Source: Rhizobiaceae bacterium (GTDB taxonomy: Bacteria; Pseudomonadota; Alphaproteobacteria; Rhizobiales; Rhizobiaceae). From it: a DNA stretch of 64,000 bases. The stretch covers positions 50,562 through 114,561 of the forward strand of contig JAEPMD010000004.1 in the NCBI GenBank assembly GCA_017644105.1. Direction: 5' to 3'. Below the pieces are notes generated by a model, which worked only from the letters and a program-made list of their open reading frames with translations, made no database searches and was not told where the DNA came from. Of the stretch, positions 10,818-20,540 are shown piece by piece. Position 1 is the stretch's first letter. Each line of letters begins with the position of its first letter. A program made the position numbers and the translations under genes.

Positions 10818-13018
10818 AGAAAACTCTGCGGATCAATATCAATCTGCACCCTGAGCGATCCTCGTTCTTTGGGTCCATTCTCAAACATCTGACGAATAAA
10901 TTTCTGAATATCCGCGCCCTTCGGCCCATGGATGAGTAAACGCATTCTATAACGCCCCCTAACTAGAGCTAAAGGTGCATCCGCCGGACCCAGCAAATTA
11001 AACGGAGAACCTGATGGTGCTGAATTGCGCAAAGCTTTACCATGTGTTTCAGCTTCAGGACGCGTGGCGGCGGAAATAATGATCGATGCCAAGCGGCCAA
11101 ATGGCGGCAAATTGCTGCGCTCACGCTCGATTGTCTCCCGCTCATAAAACAAGTCGCCATCACCTGAAACCAGCGCCTGCATCACCGGATGTTCAGGCTG
11201 GTAAGTTTGAATGAGCCCGGAACTTTTCCGACCCGTCCGCCCGGCCCGGCCTGTCACCTGTGACAACAATTGATAAGTACGTTCTGCTGCGCGCGGATCG
11301 CCATTGGATAATCCAAGATCCGCGTCGACAATCCCCACAAGCGTCATGAGCGGGAAATTGTGCCCTTTAGCGACCAATTGTGTGCCAATAATAATATCGG
11401 CCTCACCCTTGGCAATCGCATCCAGTTCAAGTCGCAATCGCTTCGAGCCGCCCATCATATCAGAGGATAAAACGATCACCCGCGCGTCGGGGAAGTGTTG
11501 ATCCATTTCTTCGGCAATACGCTCAACGCCTGGGCCACAGGCCACGAGATGATCCAGCGTTCCGCATTCTGGACAAGATTCGTGCACCGGCTCATGATAA
11601 CCACAATGGTGACATTGCAACTGACCGCGGAAACGATGTTCAACCAACCAGGTTGAACAATTTGGGCATTGGAATCGATGCCCGCAAACACGACACAATG
11701 TTAGAGGCGCATATCCACGGCGATTTAAGAACATTAAGGCCTGTTCTTCGCGTTCCAAAGTTTTGCGAACCGCATCAATTAATACAGGCGAAATGAAGCC
11801 ACCGCGTTTGGGGGGAGTTTTACGCAAATCTACCAGCGATAAATCTGGCAATGCGGCGTCGGAAAATCGTTTAGATAAAATAATCCGCTCGTAGCGACCC
11901 TGCTCAGCATTTACATGCGTTTCTAGCGAAGGCGTAGCGGAAGCTAAAATCACAGGAATATCGTTGAGCTGTGCCCTGACAACTGCCATATCGCGTGCGT
12001 GATAAAACACACGATCCTGCTGCTTATAGGCTGGGTCATGTTCCTCATCCACAATGATCAGACCAAGATTTTCAAAGGGTAAAAACAGAGCACTTCGCGC
12101 ACCCGCAACCACGCGTAATTGACCATCAATCACCTGTCTCCAAACACGCTCGCGGTTCTTTGGTGCAACATCAGAATGCCATTCTGCAGGTGGAGCCCCA
12201 AAACGATCTTCAAAACGCTTCAAAAATGACGCCGTCAGCGCAATCTCCGGCAACAATATCAAAACTTGCTGGCCGCGTTTAAGAACTTCAGCAATCGCTT
12301 CGAAATAAACTTCCGTCTTGCCCGAACCCGTAACACCATCGAGCAAGATGGAGTGAAAGCCTTCATCGGATATAATCTCGATCAGATCATCCGCGCCAGC
12401 GATCTGCTCATCGCTTAATTCAGCGCGACCATAGGCTGGATCAGGCTCAGCCACCACAGGCGGCGCGGGCAGCATGATGGTTTCAAACACGCCCTGCTTG
12501 GTCAGACCATCAATCACACTTGGCGTTACGCCTGCCACATGTGCAAGGCCAGATTTACTCCATGCCATCCCATCAGAACTATGTTCTAAAACGCGGCGCC
12601 GTGCATCGGTTAACCGCTCTGGCATTTGACCCGTATTCCGCAATGCGGGGATTAAAGGCTCCGGTTCAAACGCAGCTGGTGCACGTAGTGCCATTCGAGC
12701 GACCAATCCCGGTGGTGAAATGGTATAATTGGCAATCCAATCAATGAATTTTCGCATGGAATGTGTGAGCGGAGGGCATTCAAATACTTCGCTAATGGTT
12801 TTAAGCTTCTTGGGATCAACGTGATCCGTCTCGCCATCCCAAACAACACCCACAACTTTACGCGGGCCAAGTGGCACCTGAACAATCGAGCCCGGCTCAA
12901 CATCCACGCCATCTGGCACTGCATAGGTAAAGGGACGATCGACCGGCATCGGCACCAAAACTGGCACCGAACGCGGTTTATCTTCCTCAAATAATAGGTT
13001 TTGCGAATCATTCATCAT
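10814..13018 (-). CDS. priA: Primosomal replication restart helicase PriA
   Basis: Superfamily 2 3'-5' DNA helicase that recognises stalled forks and reloads the replisome. 734 residues. The N-terminal DNA-binding region (VLVPMPVDRPFTYAVP, VQVPLGPRKVVGVVW) is followed by helicase motifs GVTGSGKTEVY (Walker A), DEEHDPAYKQQ and ASATPSLE. The eight-Cys zinc-binding insert CRVCGHRFQCPNC ... CHHCGYHEPVHESCPEC is complete, then TQLVAKGHNFP and QVTGRAGR. Near the rhizobial atp operon, as expected. Two Met codons at the 5' end leave the start uncertain by one residue. Confidence 0.97.
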   Translation of the reverse strand: MMNDSQNLLFEEDKPRSVPVLVPMPVDRPFTYAVPDGVDVEPGSIVQVPLGPRKVVGVVWDGETDHVDPKKLKTISEVFECPPLTHSMRKFIDWIANYTISPPGLVARMALRAPAAFEPEPLIPALRNTGQMPERLTDARRRVLEHSSDGMAWSKSGLAHVAGVTPSVIDGLTKQGVFETIMLPAPPVVAEPDPAYGRAELSDEQIAGADDLIEIISDEGFHSILLDGVTGSGKTEVYFEAIAEVLKRGQQVLILLPEIALTASFLKRFEDRFGAPPAEWHSDVAPKNRERVWRQVIDGQLRVVAGARSALFLPFENLGLIIVDEEHDPAYKQQDRVFYHARDMAVVRAQLNDIPVILASATPSLETHVNAEQGRYERIILSKRFSDAALPDLSLVDLRKTPPKRGGFISPVLIDAVRKTLEREEQALMFLNRRGYAPLTLCRVCGHRFQCPNCSTWLVEHRFRGQLQCHHCGYHEPVHESCPECGTLDHLVACGPGVERIAEEMDQHFPDARVIVLSSDMMGGSKRLRLELDAIAKGEADIIIGTQLVAKGHNFPLMTLVGIVDADLGLSNGDPRAAERTYQLLSQVTGRAGRTGRKSSGLIQTYQPEHPVMQALVSGDGDLFYERETIERERSNLPPFGRLASIIISAATRPEAETHGKALRNSAPSGSPFNLLGPADAPLALVRGRYRMRLLIHGPKGADIQKFIRQMFENGPKERGSLRVQIDIDPQSFL

Positions 13019-13115
13019 TAAGACGTGACCTTGCCCTCAGATTAGTCTAAAGAAAAGCTGCGCCCACTAAAAATGATGGTTTTTACCATCAGCTTGAAAA
13101 ATTCGGAGTTCAATT

Positions 13116-13769
13116 ATGAAATTTTTTGTCGATACAGCCAATGTAGACGATATCAGAGAAATTAATGATCTGGGTCTATTGGATGGTGTGACAACGAACC
13201 CATCGCTGATCATGAAATCAGGTCGTGACATCATCGAAGTAACCAAAGAAATATGTTCCATTGTAGAAGGGCCAGTGTCTGCTGAAGTCACGGCAATGGA
13301 ATATAGTGAAATGCTTAAAGAAGCTGAAGTGCTTGCTAAGATTGCGGACAATATCTGCATCAAATTGCCACTTACACTCGACGGCTTGAAAGCGTGTAAA
13401 GCGCTGACTGGCGACGGGCACCAAACCAATGTCACATTGTGTTTTTCTGCTAACCAAGCATTGCTCGCAGCAAAAGCTGGCGCAACATTCATCTCACCAT
13501 TTATTGGTCGTATGGATGATATTAGCCTGGAGGGTATGGAGCTTATTGCTGAGATCCGTCAGATCTATGACAATTATGATTTCCAAACAGAAATCCTGGC
13601 CGCATCTGTGCGCACAGTGAACCATGTGAAAGATGCAGCGCTGATTGGTGCGGATGTGGTTACTGCGCCACCTGCAACTCTGAAAGCTTTGGTCAAACAT
13701 CCTTTGACGGATAAAGGCTTGGATGCATTTATGGCAGACTGGGCGAAAACAGGTCAGTCAATCGGCTAA
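13116..13769 (+). CDS. fsa: Fructose-6-phosphate aldolase / transaldolase-like (Fsa/TalC)
   Basis: Small transaldolase-family enzyme (217 residues) forming a Schiff base with ketose phosphates; catalyses an aldol reaction or transaldolase step. [26 protein letters not shown], the Schiff-base Lys83 in [15 protein letters not shown] and [10 protein letters not shown] are typical of the short TalB/FSA subgroup. Substrate specificity (FSA versus transaldolase) cannot be decided from sequence. GGAG lies about 10 nt before the ATG. In the leader, TGATGGT-TTTT-ACCATCA (13074-13091) forms a short hairpin upstream of that site. Divergent from priA. Confidence 0.9.
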   Translation: MKFFVDTANVDDIREINDLGLLDGVTTNPSLIMKSGRDIIEVTKEICSIVEGPVSAEVTAMEYSEMLKEAEVLAKIADNICIKLPLTLDGLKACKALTGDGHQTNVTLCFSANQALLAAKAGATFISPFIGRMDDISLEGMELIAEIRQIYDNYDFQTEILAASVRTVNHVKDAALIGADVVTAPPATLKALVKHPLTDKGLDAFMADWAKTGQSIG

Positions 13770-13787
13770 TCTGATCCTATCAGAAAT

Positions 13788-13822
13788 AAAAAACCGGCGC
13801 TCATACCAAGCGCCGGTTTTTT
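13788..13822. terminator. Bidirectional rho-independent terminator
   Basis: A6-CCGGCGCT / AGCGCCGG-T6 hairpin with a 7-nt loop, between the convergent fsa (+) and acyltransferase (-) genes. Confidence 0.92.
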
Positions 13823-13840
13823 GTTGTCTATAAAATAGAT

Positions 13841-14788
13841 TTAAAATGCAGATGCATATTTCGCACTGAGATCGTGCTCATAACGCAGATCAAATTTGCG
13901 ATCCATGTCTTCAATAAGTCCGTGAACAGTATGCTCTTCAAGTGCTCTGGTGGCAGCGTTCATATCACTACCTAACTGATCAGGCATGATAATGTTACCA
14001 ATCTTGAAATTGAAGATCTTATTCTTTTTATTGAGCAGCTCGTGGAACACGGTGATATCACGCAATTCCGCTGAATATTTCGACAAGAAATAGAACAAAC
14101 CTGAATTACGAGAGCTCATATTCACCGGCAAAATCGGAAGATTATATTTCCGCGCCATGGAATATACAGATGGTTTCCATTCGCGCTCGGCCAATTTTCC
14201 TTTGTCATTATCCCAATAGGCAATGCGGCCAGAGGGGAACAAAATCCCAGCCTTATCTTCTTTGAATGTTTTTGATGTCAGTTGAAGAGTTTCCCGGGCT
14301 TTCAACCGCGATTTATGCTCCTCACGCCATTCCACCGGAATAATGATCTCGTTGAGACGTGGATTTACGCGAACGGCATCACGATTGGCAAAAAACATCA
14401 TGTCAGGGCGGACGCCTTTGAGCATGTCATACATAGCAATCCCATCGGCAATGCCTGTTGGATGATTGCTCACTAGCAAAAATGCCCCTTGACGCGGGAT
14501 CCGCTCAAATCCGTCAACATTGATCTGAAGCTTCAAGATCTGGCTGATATATTCAAATGAATCATGGCCAGACAATTGGCTCGTCGCATCGGCAAATTGA
14601 ATAGCTTCGCGATAATGCAAAACGGTATGCGCAATCGGCCGAATGACCGGCCAGAGCGGATGGCTCATTATTCCTGTTCCGCGTTCAGCAATAAGTTCAT
14701 CGACAATGTGGCCAGGTCGGCCATAGGTCAATAGTTGCAGAGCTTCGGTCAAACCACCAAAAGCAGTCATTTCATTGCGCTTAAACAT
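13841..14788 (-). CDS. PlsC-type lysophospholipid/glycerol acyltransferase family protein
   Basis: 315-residue protein with a glycerolipid acyltransferase domain. FLLVSNHPTGIADGIAMYD (around residue 105) carries the catalytic His and Asp, spaced HX5D as in the NHPTG subgroup related to ornithine-lipid and hemolysin-type acyltransferases, instead of the HX4D of classical PlsC. FANRDAVRVNPRLNEIIIPV and LFPSGRIAYWDN follow as acyl-acceptor and phosphate-binding motifs. No membrane-spanning signal is obvious. Acceptor lipid not assignable. Convergent with fsa across a shared terminator. Confidence 0.8.
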   Translation of the reverse strand: MFKRNEMTAFGGLTEALQLLTYGRPGHIVDELIAERGTGIMSHPLWPVIRPIAHTVLHYREAIQFADATSQLSGHDSFEYISQILKLQINVDGFERIPRQGAFLLVSNHPTGIADGIAMYDMLKGVRPDMMFFANRDAVRVNPRLNEIIIPVEWREEHKSRLKARETLQLTSKTFKEDKAGILFPSGRIAYWDNDKGKLAEREWKPSVYSMARKYNLPILPVNMSSRNSGLFYFLSKYSAELRDITVFHELLNKKNKIFNFKIGNIIMPDQLGSDMNAATRALEEHTVHGLIEDMDRKFDLRYEHDLSAKYASAF

Positions 14789-14851
14789 GTTGCACCATAT
14801 AATTTGTAATCTACTTGTTGCGACACACCCCGAACAAAATGGTGTCTACAG

Positions 14852-14885
14852 CCGCTATATTGCAGCCACCGCTATATTGCAGCCA
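14852..14885. repeat. Perfect 17-bp tandem duplication
   Basis: CCGCTATATTGCAGCCA occurs twice with no gap (14852-14868 and 14869-14885) in the intergenic region between the divergent acyltransferase and xerC genes. A recent slippage duplication or two copies of a binding site are both possible. Confidence 0.9.
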
Positions 14886-15001
14886 ATTGTGTAGTTACTA
14901 TGACGTAAACCAAAATTTCGTCTTTTTACCCGTATTTAACGGCGCAATAACATATCTGCTGTAATATTTGAAAGAGTTGAACCCAAAATATAGTGGATTT
15001 C

Positions 15002-15937
15002 ATGGCCGAATTACTCACATTTGCCCATAAAGATGTAATCAAGCAACAGTCCAAGTGGCTGATAAGCCTGGAAACCGAGCGCCGCCTATCTGATAAGACG
15101 GTTGAAGCCTATGAGCGAGATTTGCGACAATTTCTCATTTTTATGACCGATTATTTGGCAAAACCGCCACAAATCAAAGATTTAGCCGATATTCGTCCTG
15201 CTGACTTAAGAAGTTTTCTAGCTTCGCGCCGCCGTGATGGCGCAGGTGCGCGCACTTTGGGACGCGGTTTAGCAGGTGTACGTTCATTTTTAAGATATTT
15301 GGAAAAACAAGGCTTGGCCAATGCAACAGGCGCAAGAGCCGTCAGATCGCCCAAACAGCCAAAGTCTTTACCTAAACCTTTAACCGCAAAAGATGCCATG
15401 CGTGTCACCAATCAAGATTTACAAATGATCGACGAGCCATGGCTCGCTGCACGCAATACAGCTGTTATGATATTGCTCTATGGATGCGGTTTACGGATTT
15501 CTGAAGCGCTCAATCTAACGCGCGGCGAAATCAACAGAAAAACCGATGCACTTCGCATTCAAGGCAAAGGTGGCAAATCTCGAATTGTTCCGATATTGCC
15601 TGTCGCAGTTGATGCGATTGAAACATATATTGATCTTTGTCCATTTCAGATTGATAAGTCGGAATTGCTCTTTCGTGGTGCCCGTGGCGGTAAACTCCAT
15701 GCAGCGATTATCCAACGCGATATGAAAAAACTGCGTTCGGCGCTCAATTTACCTGATACGGCAACACCACATGCGCTCAGACATTCATTCGCAACCCATC
15801 TTTTAGCTGGCGGTGGCGATCTGCGGACGATCCAAGAATTATTAGGTCACGCAAGCCTTTCTACGACACAGATTTATACCGGAGTTGACACGGCAAGATT
15901 GCTCGATGTCTACAACAAAGCACATCCTCGTGCTTAA
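15002..15937 (+). CDS. xerC: Tyrosine recombinase XerC
   Basis: Site-specific recombinase that, with XerD, resolves chromosome dimers at dif. Numbered from the upstream in-frame GTG at 14993, the catalytic residues are Arg168 (CGLRISEAL), Lys192/195 (GKGGKSR), His260-Arg263 (HALRHSFATHL), His286 (LGHASLSTT) and Tyr295 (IYTGVD). The N-terminal SAM-like core-binding domain (residues ~20-120) is present. About 311 residues from ATG 15002, which has GGA four bases upstream; GTG 14993 is an alternative start. XerC rather than XerD is favoured by its place next to priA and lpdA in related genomes. Confidence 0.9.
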   Translation: MAELLTFAHKDVIKQQSKWLISLETERRLSDKTVEAYERDLRQFLIFMTDYLAKPPQIKDLADIRPADLRSFLASRRRDGAGARTLGRGLAGVRSFLRYLEKQGLANATGARAVRSPKQPKSLPKPLTAKDAMRVTNQDLQMIDEPWLAARNTAVMILLYGCGLRISEALNLTRGEINRKTDALRIQGKGGKSRIVPILPVAVDAIETYIDLCPFQIDKSELLFRGARGGKLHAAIIQRDMKKLRSALNLPDTATPHALRHSFATHLLAGGGDLRTIQELLGHASLSTTQIYTGVDTARLLDVYNKAHPRA

Positions 15938-16041
15938 GAATTTGCCATTTCAGAACAACCCGACGCAACCATTAATAAGTTGCAAACCATAAGACAGGTT
16001 CCCACGCACCTGTTTACCAATTCTATGGCATGCTCAGCTAA

Positions 16042-16064
16042 TATCTAACCATGATTATTAGATA
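16042..16064 (+). other. RBS-adjacent inverted repeat before the TraB/GumN gene
   Basis: TATCTAA (16042-16048) and TTAGATA (16058-16064) pair perfectly around a 9-nt loop. The right arm abuts the AGGGA ribosome binding site of the gene starting at 16077, so it could be an operator or affect initiation. Confidence 0.4.
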
Positions 16065-16076
16065 GGGACGTTAACG

Positions 16077-17165
16077 TTGACCAAAACAATGACATGGCGC
16101 AAATTTTTTGATGAACATATTGATCATACGGTTGCGATTGGGGTGCATGTCCTCGCCCTGATTAGCTTTGTGATTTTCACAATGTTTGCCGTCAGCAATG
16201 TGCAATCGAATGAATTGGCCGACAAGCTGGATAAATCCTGCATCGGCAACAATTTGATCGATCAATTGCCTACTGCGACACTTGAGCAAGTGAAAAAGGA
16301 AGCCTCATCAACACCCAATGGTCAAGGCTTGTTTTGGAAGATATCTAAGGATGGATTAAAGCCGTCATGGCTTTATGGCACAATGCATGTGACTGACCCA
16401 CGCGTTCTAAACCTTCCTGATCAGGTCAAGCAAGCTATTGATCAATCGGACACAGTTGTCATTGAAACATTGGATCTTCTTGATCCAAGCAAAGCACAGG
16501 CAGCTTTGTTTAAAAATCCAGAACTGACAATGTTCACAGATGGCCAAAGGCTAACAAGCACAATGTCAGCTGAGGACAAAGCTTTTGTTGAAGCGGAGCT
16601 TAAAGAACGCGGCATTCCAGCAAGCTTGGTTGCGCGTCAAAAACCCTGGATGGTGATGAGCCTTGTCAGCATTCCGCAATGTGAACAGCAACGCCGCGCA
16701 AATGGTCAGCAAATATTGGATTTTGACATTGTTGAGCGTGCGAAATCTCAAGGCAAAAATCTCGAAGGACTAGAAACCATCTTTGAGCAAATGTCAGCGA
16801 TTGGATCACTGCCAATTGAATTTCAAGTCAAAGGTCTGATTGAAAGTCTGCGACTAGGTGATCTGCTTGATGATGTGCATGAAACCATGACACAATTATA
16901 TCTTCAGGAAGAGATTGGACTGATTACACCAGCGCTTACAGCAGTTGCCAAAGACTTGGGGCAAGAAGAAGATCCAGATGGAGACTTTGGTGAGTTTGAA
17001 GCCAAGATCATTCTTGCACGAAACTATCTCATGGCGGACCGTTCTGAACATATCTTGGATAAAGGCAATGCGTTTATTGCGATTGGCGCCCTTCATCTTC
17101 CAGGAGAAGAAGGCGTGATTGAGTTGCTTCGAAAAGAAGGTTATGAGATCACGCGGGTGCAATAA
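16077..17165 (+). CDS. TraB/GumN family protein, membrane-anchored
   Basis: 362 residues. A membrane segment near residues 19-42 (GVHVLALISFVIFTMFAV) precedes a TraB/GumN domain: GLFWKISKDGLKPSWLYGTMHVTDPRV and DTVVIETLDL at its start and the family-typical end NAFIAIGALHLPGEEGVIELL. The family is related to Tiki proteases, with paired GxxH-type motifs (GTMHV and GALHL here), but bacterial members are poorly characterised. TTG at 16077 is chosen because AGGGA lies 8 nt upstream; ATG at 16089 is the alternative. Its stop codon sits in the loop of the terminator that follows. Confidence 0.85.
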   Translation: MTKTMTWRKFFDEHIDHTVAIGVHVLALISFVIFTMFAVSNVQSNELADKLDKSCIGNNLIDQLPTATLEQVKKEASSTPNGQGLFWKISKDGLKPSWLYGTMHVTDPRVLNLPDQVKQAIDQSDTVVIETLDLLDPSKAQAALFKNPELTMFTDGQRLTSTMSAEDKAFVEAELKERGIPASLVARQKPWMVMSLVSIPQCEQQRRANGQQILDFDIVERAKSQGKNLEGLETIFEQMSAIGSLPIEFQVKGLIESLRLGDLLDDVHETMTQLYLQEEIGLITPALTAVAKDLGQEEDPDGDFGEFEAKIILARNYLMADRSEHILDKGNAFIAIGALHLPGEEGVIELLRKEGYEITRVQ

Positions 17166-17186
17166 TTCACCCGCGTCATCTTTCTT
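17151..17186 (+). terminator. Terminator overlapping the TraB/GumN stop codon
   Basis: ACGCGGGTG (17151-17159) pairs with CACCCGCGT (17168-17176) around an 8-nt loop that contains the TAA stop. It is followed by CATCTTTCTTTAAA, an interrupted U tract, on the + strand only. Confidence 0.6.
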
Positions 17187-17190
17187 TAAA

Positions 17191-17646
17191 TTAACTAGGC
17201 AGCTTGCTGGTTAAAACATATTGCAAAATATCAACGACTTCACCAGCCTTCTCGCAAACGGCTAATGCTGCCGCGTCAACTTCCTTAAGTGCATGCTGGT
17301 GTTCAGCAGAATGGATAACGATGATGGATTTGCCCAAAGCAGACGCATAGCCTGCATCAAATGCTGCGTTCCATTGCTTATATTTCTCGCCAAAGCGCAC
17401 GACAACGACATCAGCATCTTCGATACCTTTGCGCGTGCGGATCGCATTCATTTTAGCACCCTTATGGTCATGCCAAAATTTTTGATCTTCAGCACCTAAA
17501 ATCGCCACACCACAATCATCCGACGCATCGTGATCCGTCACGGGTGCAGAAAAGCTCACATCAAGATTTTTCGCTTTGCAGCCATCCATGATTTCTTCGC
17601 GCCAGGATGTATGAATTTCACCTGAAAGATAAATGTTTAGTTTCAT
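17191..17646 (-). CDS. YtoQ family protein
   Basis: 151 residues, matching the YtoQ family, thought to share the nucleoside 2-deoxyribosyltransferase-like fold; no reaction is established. Recognisable stretches are LNIYLSGEIHTSWREEI, FSAPVTDHDASDDCG, FWHDHKGAKMNAIRTR and DVVVVRFGEKYKQWNAAFDAG. It begins 9 nt after lpdA and is the last gene of the long TCA-cycle block, suggesting co-transcription but not necessarily a related role. Confidence 0.85.
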   Translation of the reverse strand: MKLNIYLSGEIHTSWREEIMDGCKAKNLDVSFSAPVTDHDASDDCGVAILGAEDQKFWHDHKGAKMNAIRTRKGIEDADVVVVRFGEKYKQWNAAFDAGYASALGKSIIVIHSAEHQHALKEVDAAALAVCEKAGEVVDILQYVLTSKLPS

Positions 17647-17655
17647 AAGACCGAC

Positions 17656-19065
17656 CTACATGTGAATTGGTTTTGCATAAGTCGCCATCGCTGCTTCTTT
17701 GACGGCTTCTGACATGGTTGGATGCGCATGACAAGTGCGGCCCAAATCTTCCGAAGATCCACCAAATTCCATCAATACAGCCGCTTCATGGATCATATCA
17801 CCGGCACCAAAACCAATAATATGAACACCAAGCACACGATCGGTTGCTTTATCAGCCAGGACTTTCACAAATCCGTCTGACGCGAGCATTGCACGCGCAC
17901 GGCCATTGGCTGAGAACGGGAACTTACCGGAACGATATGCAATCCCAGCAGCCTTAAGCTCTTCTTCAGTTTTACCGACAGAGGCAACTTCGGGCTGGGT
18001 GTAAACAACGCCCGGAATAACATCGTAATTCACGTGACCAGCTTGGCCAGAGAGGATCTCCGCCACAGCAACACCTTCGTCTTCAGCCTTATGCGCAAGC
18101 ATTGCACCACGCACCACATCACCAATTGCATAAATACCTTTGACCGATGTTTGGAAATGATCATCGATCTCAACGCGGCCACGATCATCCATGGCAACAC
18201 CGGCTTCTTTAAGACCAAGATTATCGGTGTATGGCTTGCGGCCCGTTGCCACGAGTACGACATCCGCACCAATGCTTTTCGCCTCCCCACCTTTGACAGG
18301 TTCAAAAGTAACTGTTGCTCCGCTGTCGGCTTTTTTAACTTCCGTCACTTTGGCGCTAAGCTCAAACTTAATGCCCTGCTTTTCCATGATCTTCTTAAAC
18401 TGTTTGGAGACTTCTTTATCCATGCCACCAAGCACAGTATCAAGATATTCAACCACTGTGACATCAGCGCCAAGACGCGCCCAGACCGAACCAAGCTCAA
18501 GCCCAATGACACCGCCGCCAACAACAACCATTTTGCTAGGCACTTGCTCAAGTTCAAGCGCACCGGTTGATGAGACAATGACCTTCTCATCAATGTCGAC
18601 TTCAACACCAGGAATACCTGCCACATCAGAACCTGTCGCGATCACAATATTCTTTGTTTCCAAATCTTGAGTGGATCCATCTTCCGCAGTCACAGTGACT
18701 TTGCCAGCGCCAGCGATTGATCCGGTTCCTGTATAGGTATCAATCTTATTTTTCTTCATCAAAAATGCGACACCATCCACATTGGATTTAATCACCGCAT
18801 CCTTGTGCTTCATCATATTTGGCAAGTTCAATTTCGGCTTTTGGATATCAACACCAAGCTCACCAAATTGATGGCCAGCATGATCAAAAACTTCAGACGC
18901 ATGAAGGAGCGCTTTAGATGGAATACAGCCAATATTGAGGCAAGTACCGCCAAGCGTTGCGCGTTTTTCAACAACCGCGGTTTTTAAACCCAATTGTGCA
19001 GCCTTAATGGCGCAAACATAGCCACCAGGTCCGGTGCCGATTACGATGAGATCATATGAAGACAT
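17656..19065 (-). CDS. lpdA: Dihydrolipoyl dehydrogenase (E3)
   Basis: FAD-dependent E3 component that reoxidises the lipoyl group of 2-oxoacid dehydrogenases using NAD+. 469 residues. [11 protein letters not shown] binds FAD; the redox disulfide is Cys42-Cys47 ([12 protein letters not shown]); [19 protein letters not shown] is the NAD fold; the C-terminal HAHPTMSE carries the catalytic His-Glu pair. Its place downstream of sucA and sucB marks it as the 2-oxoglutarate dehydrogenase E3, though it may serve other complexes. Confidence 0.97.
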   Translation of the reverse strand: MSSYDLIVIGTGPGGYVCAIKAAQLGLKTAVVEKRATLGGTCLNIGCIPSKALLHASEVFDHAGHQFGELGVDIQKPKLNLPNMMKHKDAVIKSNVDGVAFLMKKNKIDTYTGTGSIAGAGKVTVTAEDGSTQDLETKNIVIATGSDVAGIPGVEVDIDEKVIVSSTGALELEQVPSKMVVVGGGVIGLELGSVWARLGADVTVVEYLDTVLGGMDKEVSKQFKKIMEKQGIKFELSAKVTEVKKADSGATVTFEPVKGGEAKSIGADVVLVATGRKPYTDNLGLKEAGVAMDDRGRVEIDDHFQTSVKGIYAIGDVVRGAMLAHKAEDEGVAVAEILSGQAGHVNYDVIPGVVYTQPEVASVGKTEEELKAAGIAYRSGKFPFSANGRARAMLASDGFVKVLADKATDRVLGVHIIGFGAGDMIHEAAVLMEFGGSSEDLGRTCHAHPTMSEAVKEAAMATYAKPIHM

Positions 19066-19100
19066 GAGTTTTTCCTTAGTCTTAAGCTAAATAATTGGGT

Positions 19101-19859
19101 TTAAGGAACAATAGAGCGACCACCTGAGACGTCGATAATCGTTCCTGTTGAATAAGATGCATCATCTGACATGAGCCAGATAATGGCTTTGGCGACTTCA
19201 ATGGCGTCTCCAGGACGCTTCATTGGAATAATCGAAGCAAGCTCTTGCGCACGATCAGGCTGACCGCCGGAAGCGTGAATATCTGTGTCAATCACGCCAG
19301 GGCGTACTGCATTCACACGAATGCCTTCTTCCGCAACTTCACGGGCAAGGCCAACAGTCATCGTATCAATCGCGCCTTTTGCCGAGGCATAATCAATATA
19401 TTGCGTACCAGCACCGAGTTTAGCCGCCGCAGAACTTAGATTAACGATCGAACCGCCCGAACCACCATGTTTGGTCGACATAGCCTTCACAGCTTCCCGC
19501 GCACATAAAAATGCACCGGTGAGATTGATCGCAAATATCCGGTTGAGGCGATCAAGTGACATTTCATCAAGACGCGCAGCATGATCAACAACACCAGCAT
19601 TATTGACCAATGCTTTGATCGTGCCTTTAAATTTAGCAAATTCAAACAGCGCCAACACATCATCTTCATGCTGCATGTCGCCTTGAAGAGCATATGCTTT
19701 ACCACCCGCACCCGTGATCTCGCCAACAACTTTGTCCGCGGCAGATTGATTAGAAACGAAATTGACAATCACAGTATAGCCCTGTGCACCAGCAAGCTTT
19801 GCCGCTTCAGCACCGATTCCGCGGCTACCGCCTGTAACGATTGCAATTTTCTCACTCAT
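19101..19859 (-). CDS. SDR-family NAD(P)-dependent oxidoreductase
   Basis: Classical short-chain dehydrogenase/reductase, about 252 residues. Cofactor motif TGGSRGIGAEAAK at the N-terminus, NNAG, catalytic Ser in VNLSSAAAKL, and YIDYASAKGAID with the YxxxK pair; C-terminal GTIIDVSGG. Substrate unknown. Start: AGGGG lies 8-9 nt before the ATG at 19859 and only 3-4 nt before the ATG at 19868, so 19859 is preferred. It sits inside the TCA operon between a LysE exporter and lpdA, an arrangement also remembered from other Rhizobiales. Confidence 0.85.
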   Translation of the reverse strand: MSEKIAIVTGGSRGIGAEAAKLAGAQGYTVIVNFVSNQSAADKVVGEITGAGGKAYALQGDMQHEDDVLALFEFAKFKGTIKALVNNAGVVDHAARLDEMSLDRLNRIFAINLTGAFLCAREAVKAMSTKHGGSGGSIVNLSSAAAKLGAGTQYIDYASAKGAIDTMTVGLAREVAEEGIRVNAVRPGVIDTDIHASGGQPDRAQELASIIPMKRPGDAIEVAKAIIWLMSDDASYSTGTIIDVSGGRSIVP

Positions 19860-19892
19860 ATCATTCACCCCTAACTTCCATCAGCCACATCA

Positions 19893-20534
19893 TTATTGAC
19901 GCGATGTTGCGACACGAACCGCCAACATCACCAGCGCAGCGCCTGTAATGCGGTTGAACCACTTGCCGATTTTGTAAAACGCGCCACGCACACTAGGTGT
20001 TGTAAAGAATATCGACACGAGCAAATACCATGCAAATAATTGCAAGCTCATTGTCGCAACATATATCGCCTTCACCTCAACGACTGTCGTCGCGCTAACG
20101 ATGGTGGAAAACAACGCAAGAAAAAACAACACAGCTTTTGGATTCAACAGATTTGTTAAAAACCCAATTGTGAATGCACCAATTGCGCTTGGTTGATTGC
20201 TTTGTTTCACATCGTCAAAATTTGGTTTTTCCGGTGGTGCGGATCGGAACGTCGAAATACCGAGATATAACAGATATAAAGCGCCGGCTATTTTCAAAAG
20301 AGAAAACAACAACAATGACTGGCTGACAATCAAACCAATACCTAGCAAGGTATAAGTGCCATGCACCAAAATCGCTGACGCAATCCCAAGGCTTGTCAGG
20401 ATGGCTGTTTTACGACCATGCACGATGGATTGACGCAAGACCATGGCAAAATCTGGCCCCGGCACCACGGCATTAATGCCGAAGGCAATAAAGAGTGCGG
20501 TAAATTCGAGCCAAGGAAATTCAAATCCCATCAT
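19893..20534 (-). CDS. LysE/RhtB family amino-acid exporter
   Basis: 213-residue inner-membrane protein with about six hydrophobic segments. FGINAVVPGPDFAMVLRQSI in the first helix region is the LysE/RhtB signature, and GFLTNLLNPKAVLFFLALF is the conserved NPKA segment. Exports an amino acid or derivative; substrate unknown. Two adjacent ATG codons (20534 and 20531). It starts 6 nt after the AhpD-like gene and belongs to the TCA block. Confidence 0.87.
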   Translation of the reverse strand: MMGFEFPWLEFTALFIAFGINAVVPGPDFAMVLRQSIVHGRKTAILTSLGIASAILVHGTYTLLGIGLIVSQSLLLFSLLKIAGALYLLYLGISTFRSAPPEKPNFDDVKQSNQPSAIGAFTIGFLTNLLNPKAVLFFLALFSTIVSATTVVEVKAIYVATMSLQLFAWYLLVSIFFTTPSVRGAFYKIGKWFNRITGAALVMLAVRVATSRQ

Positions 20535-20540
20535 TAGATC

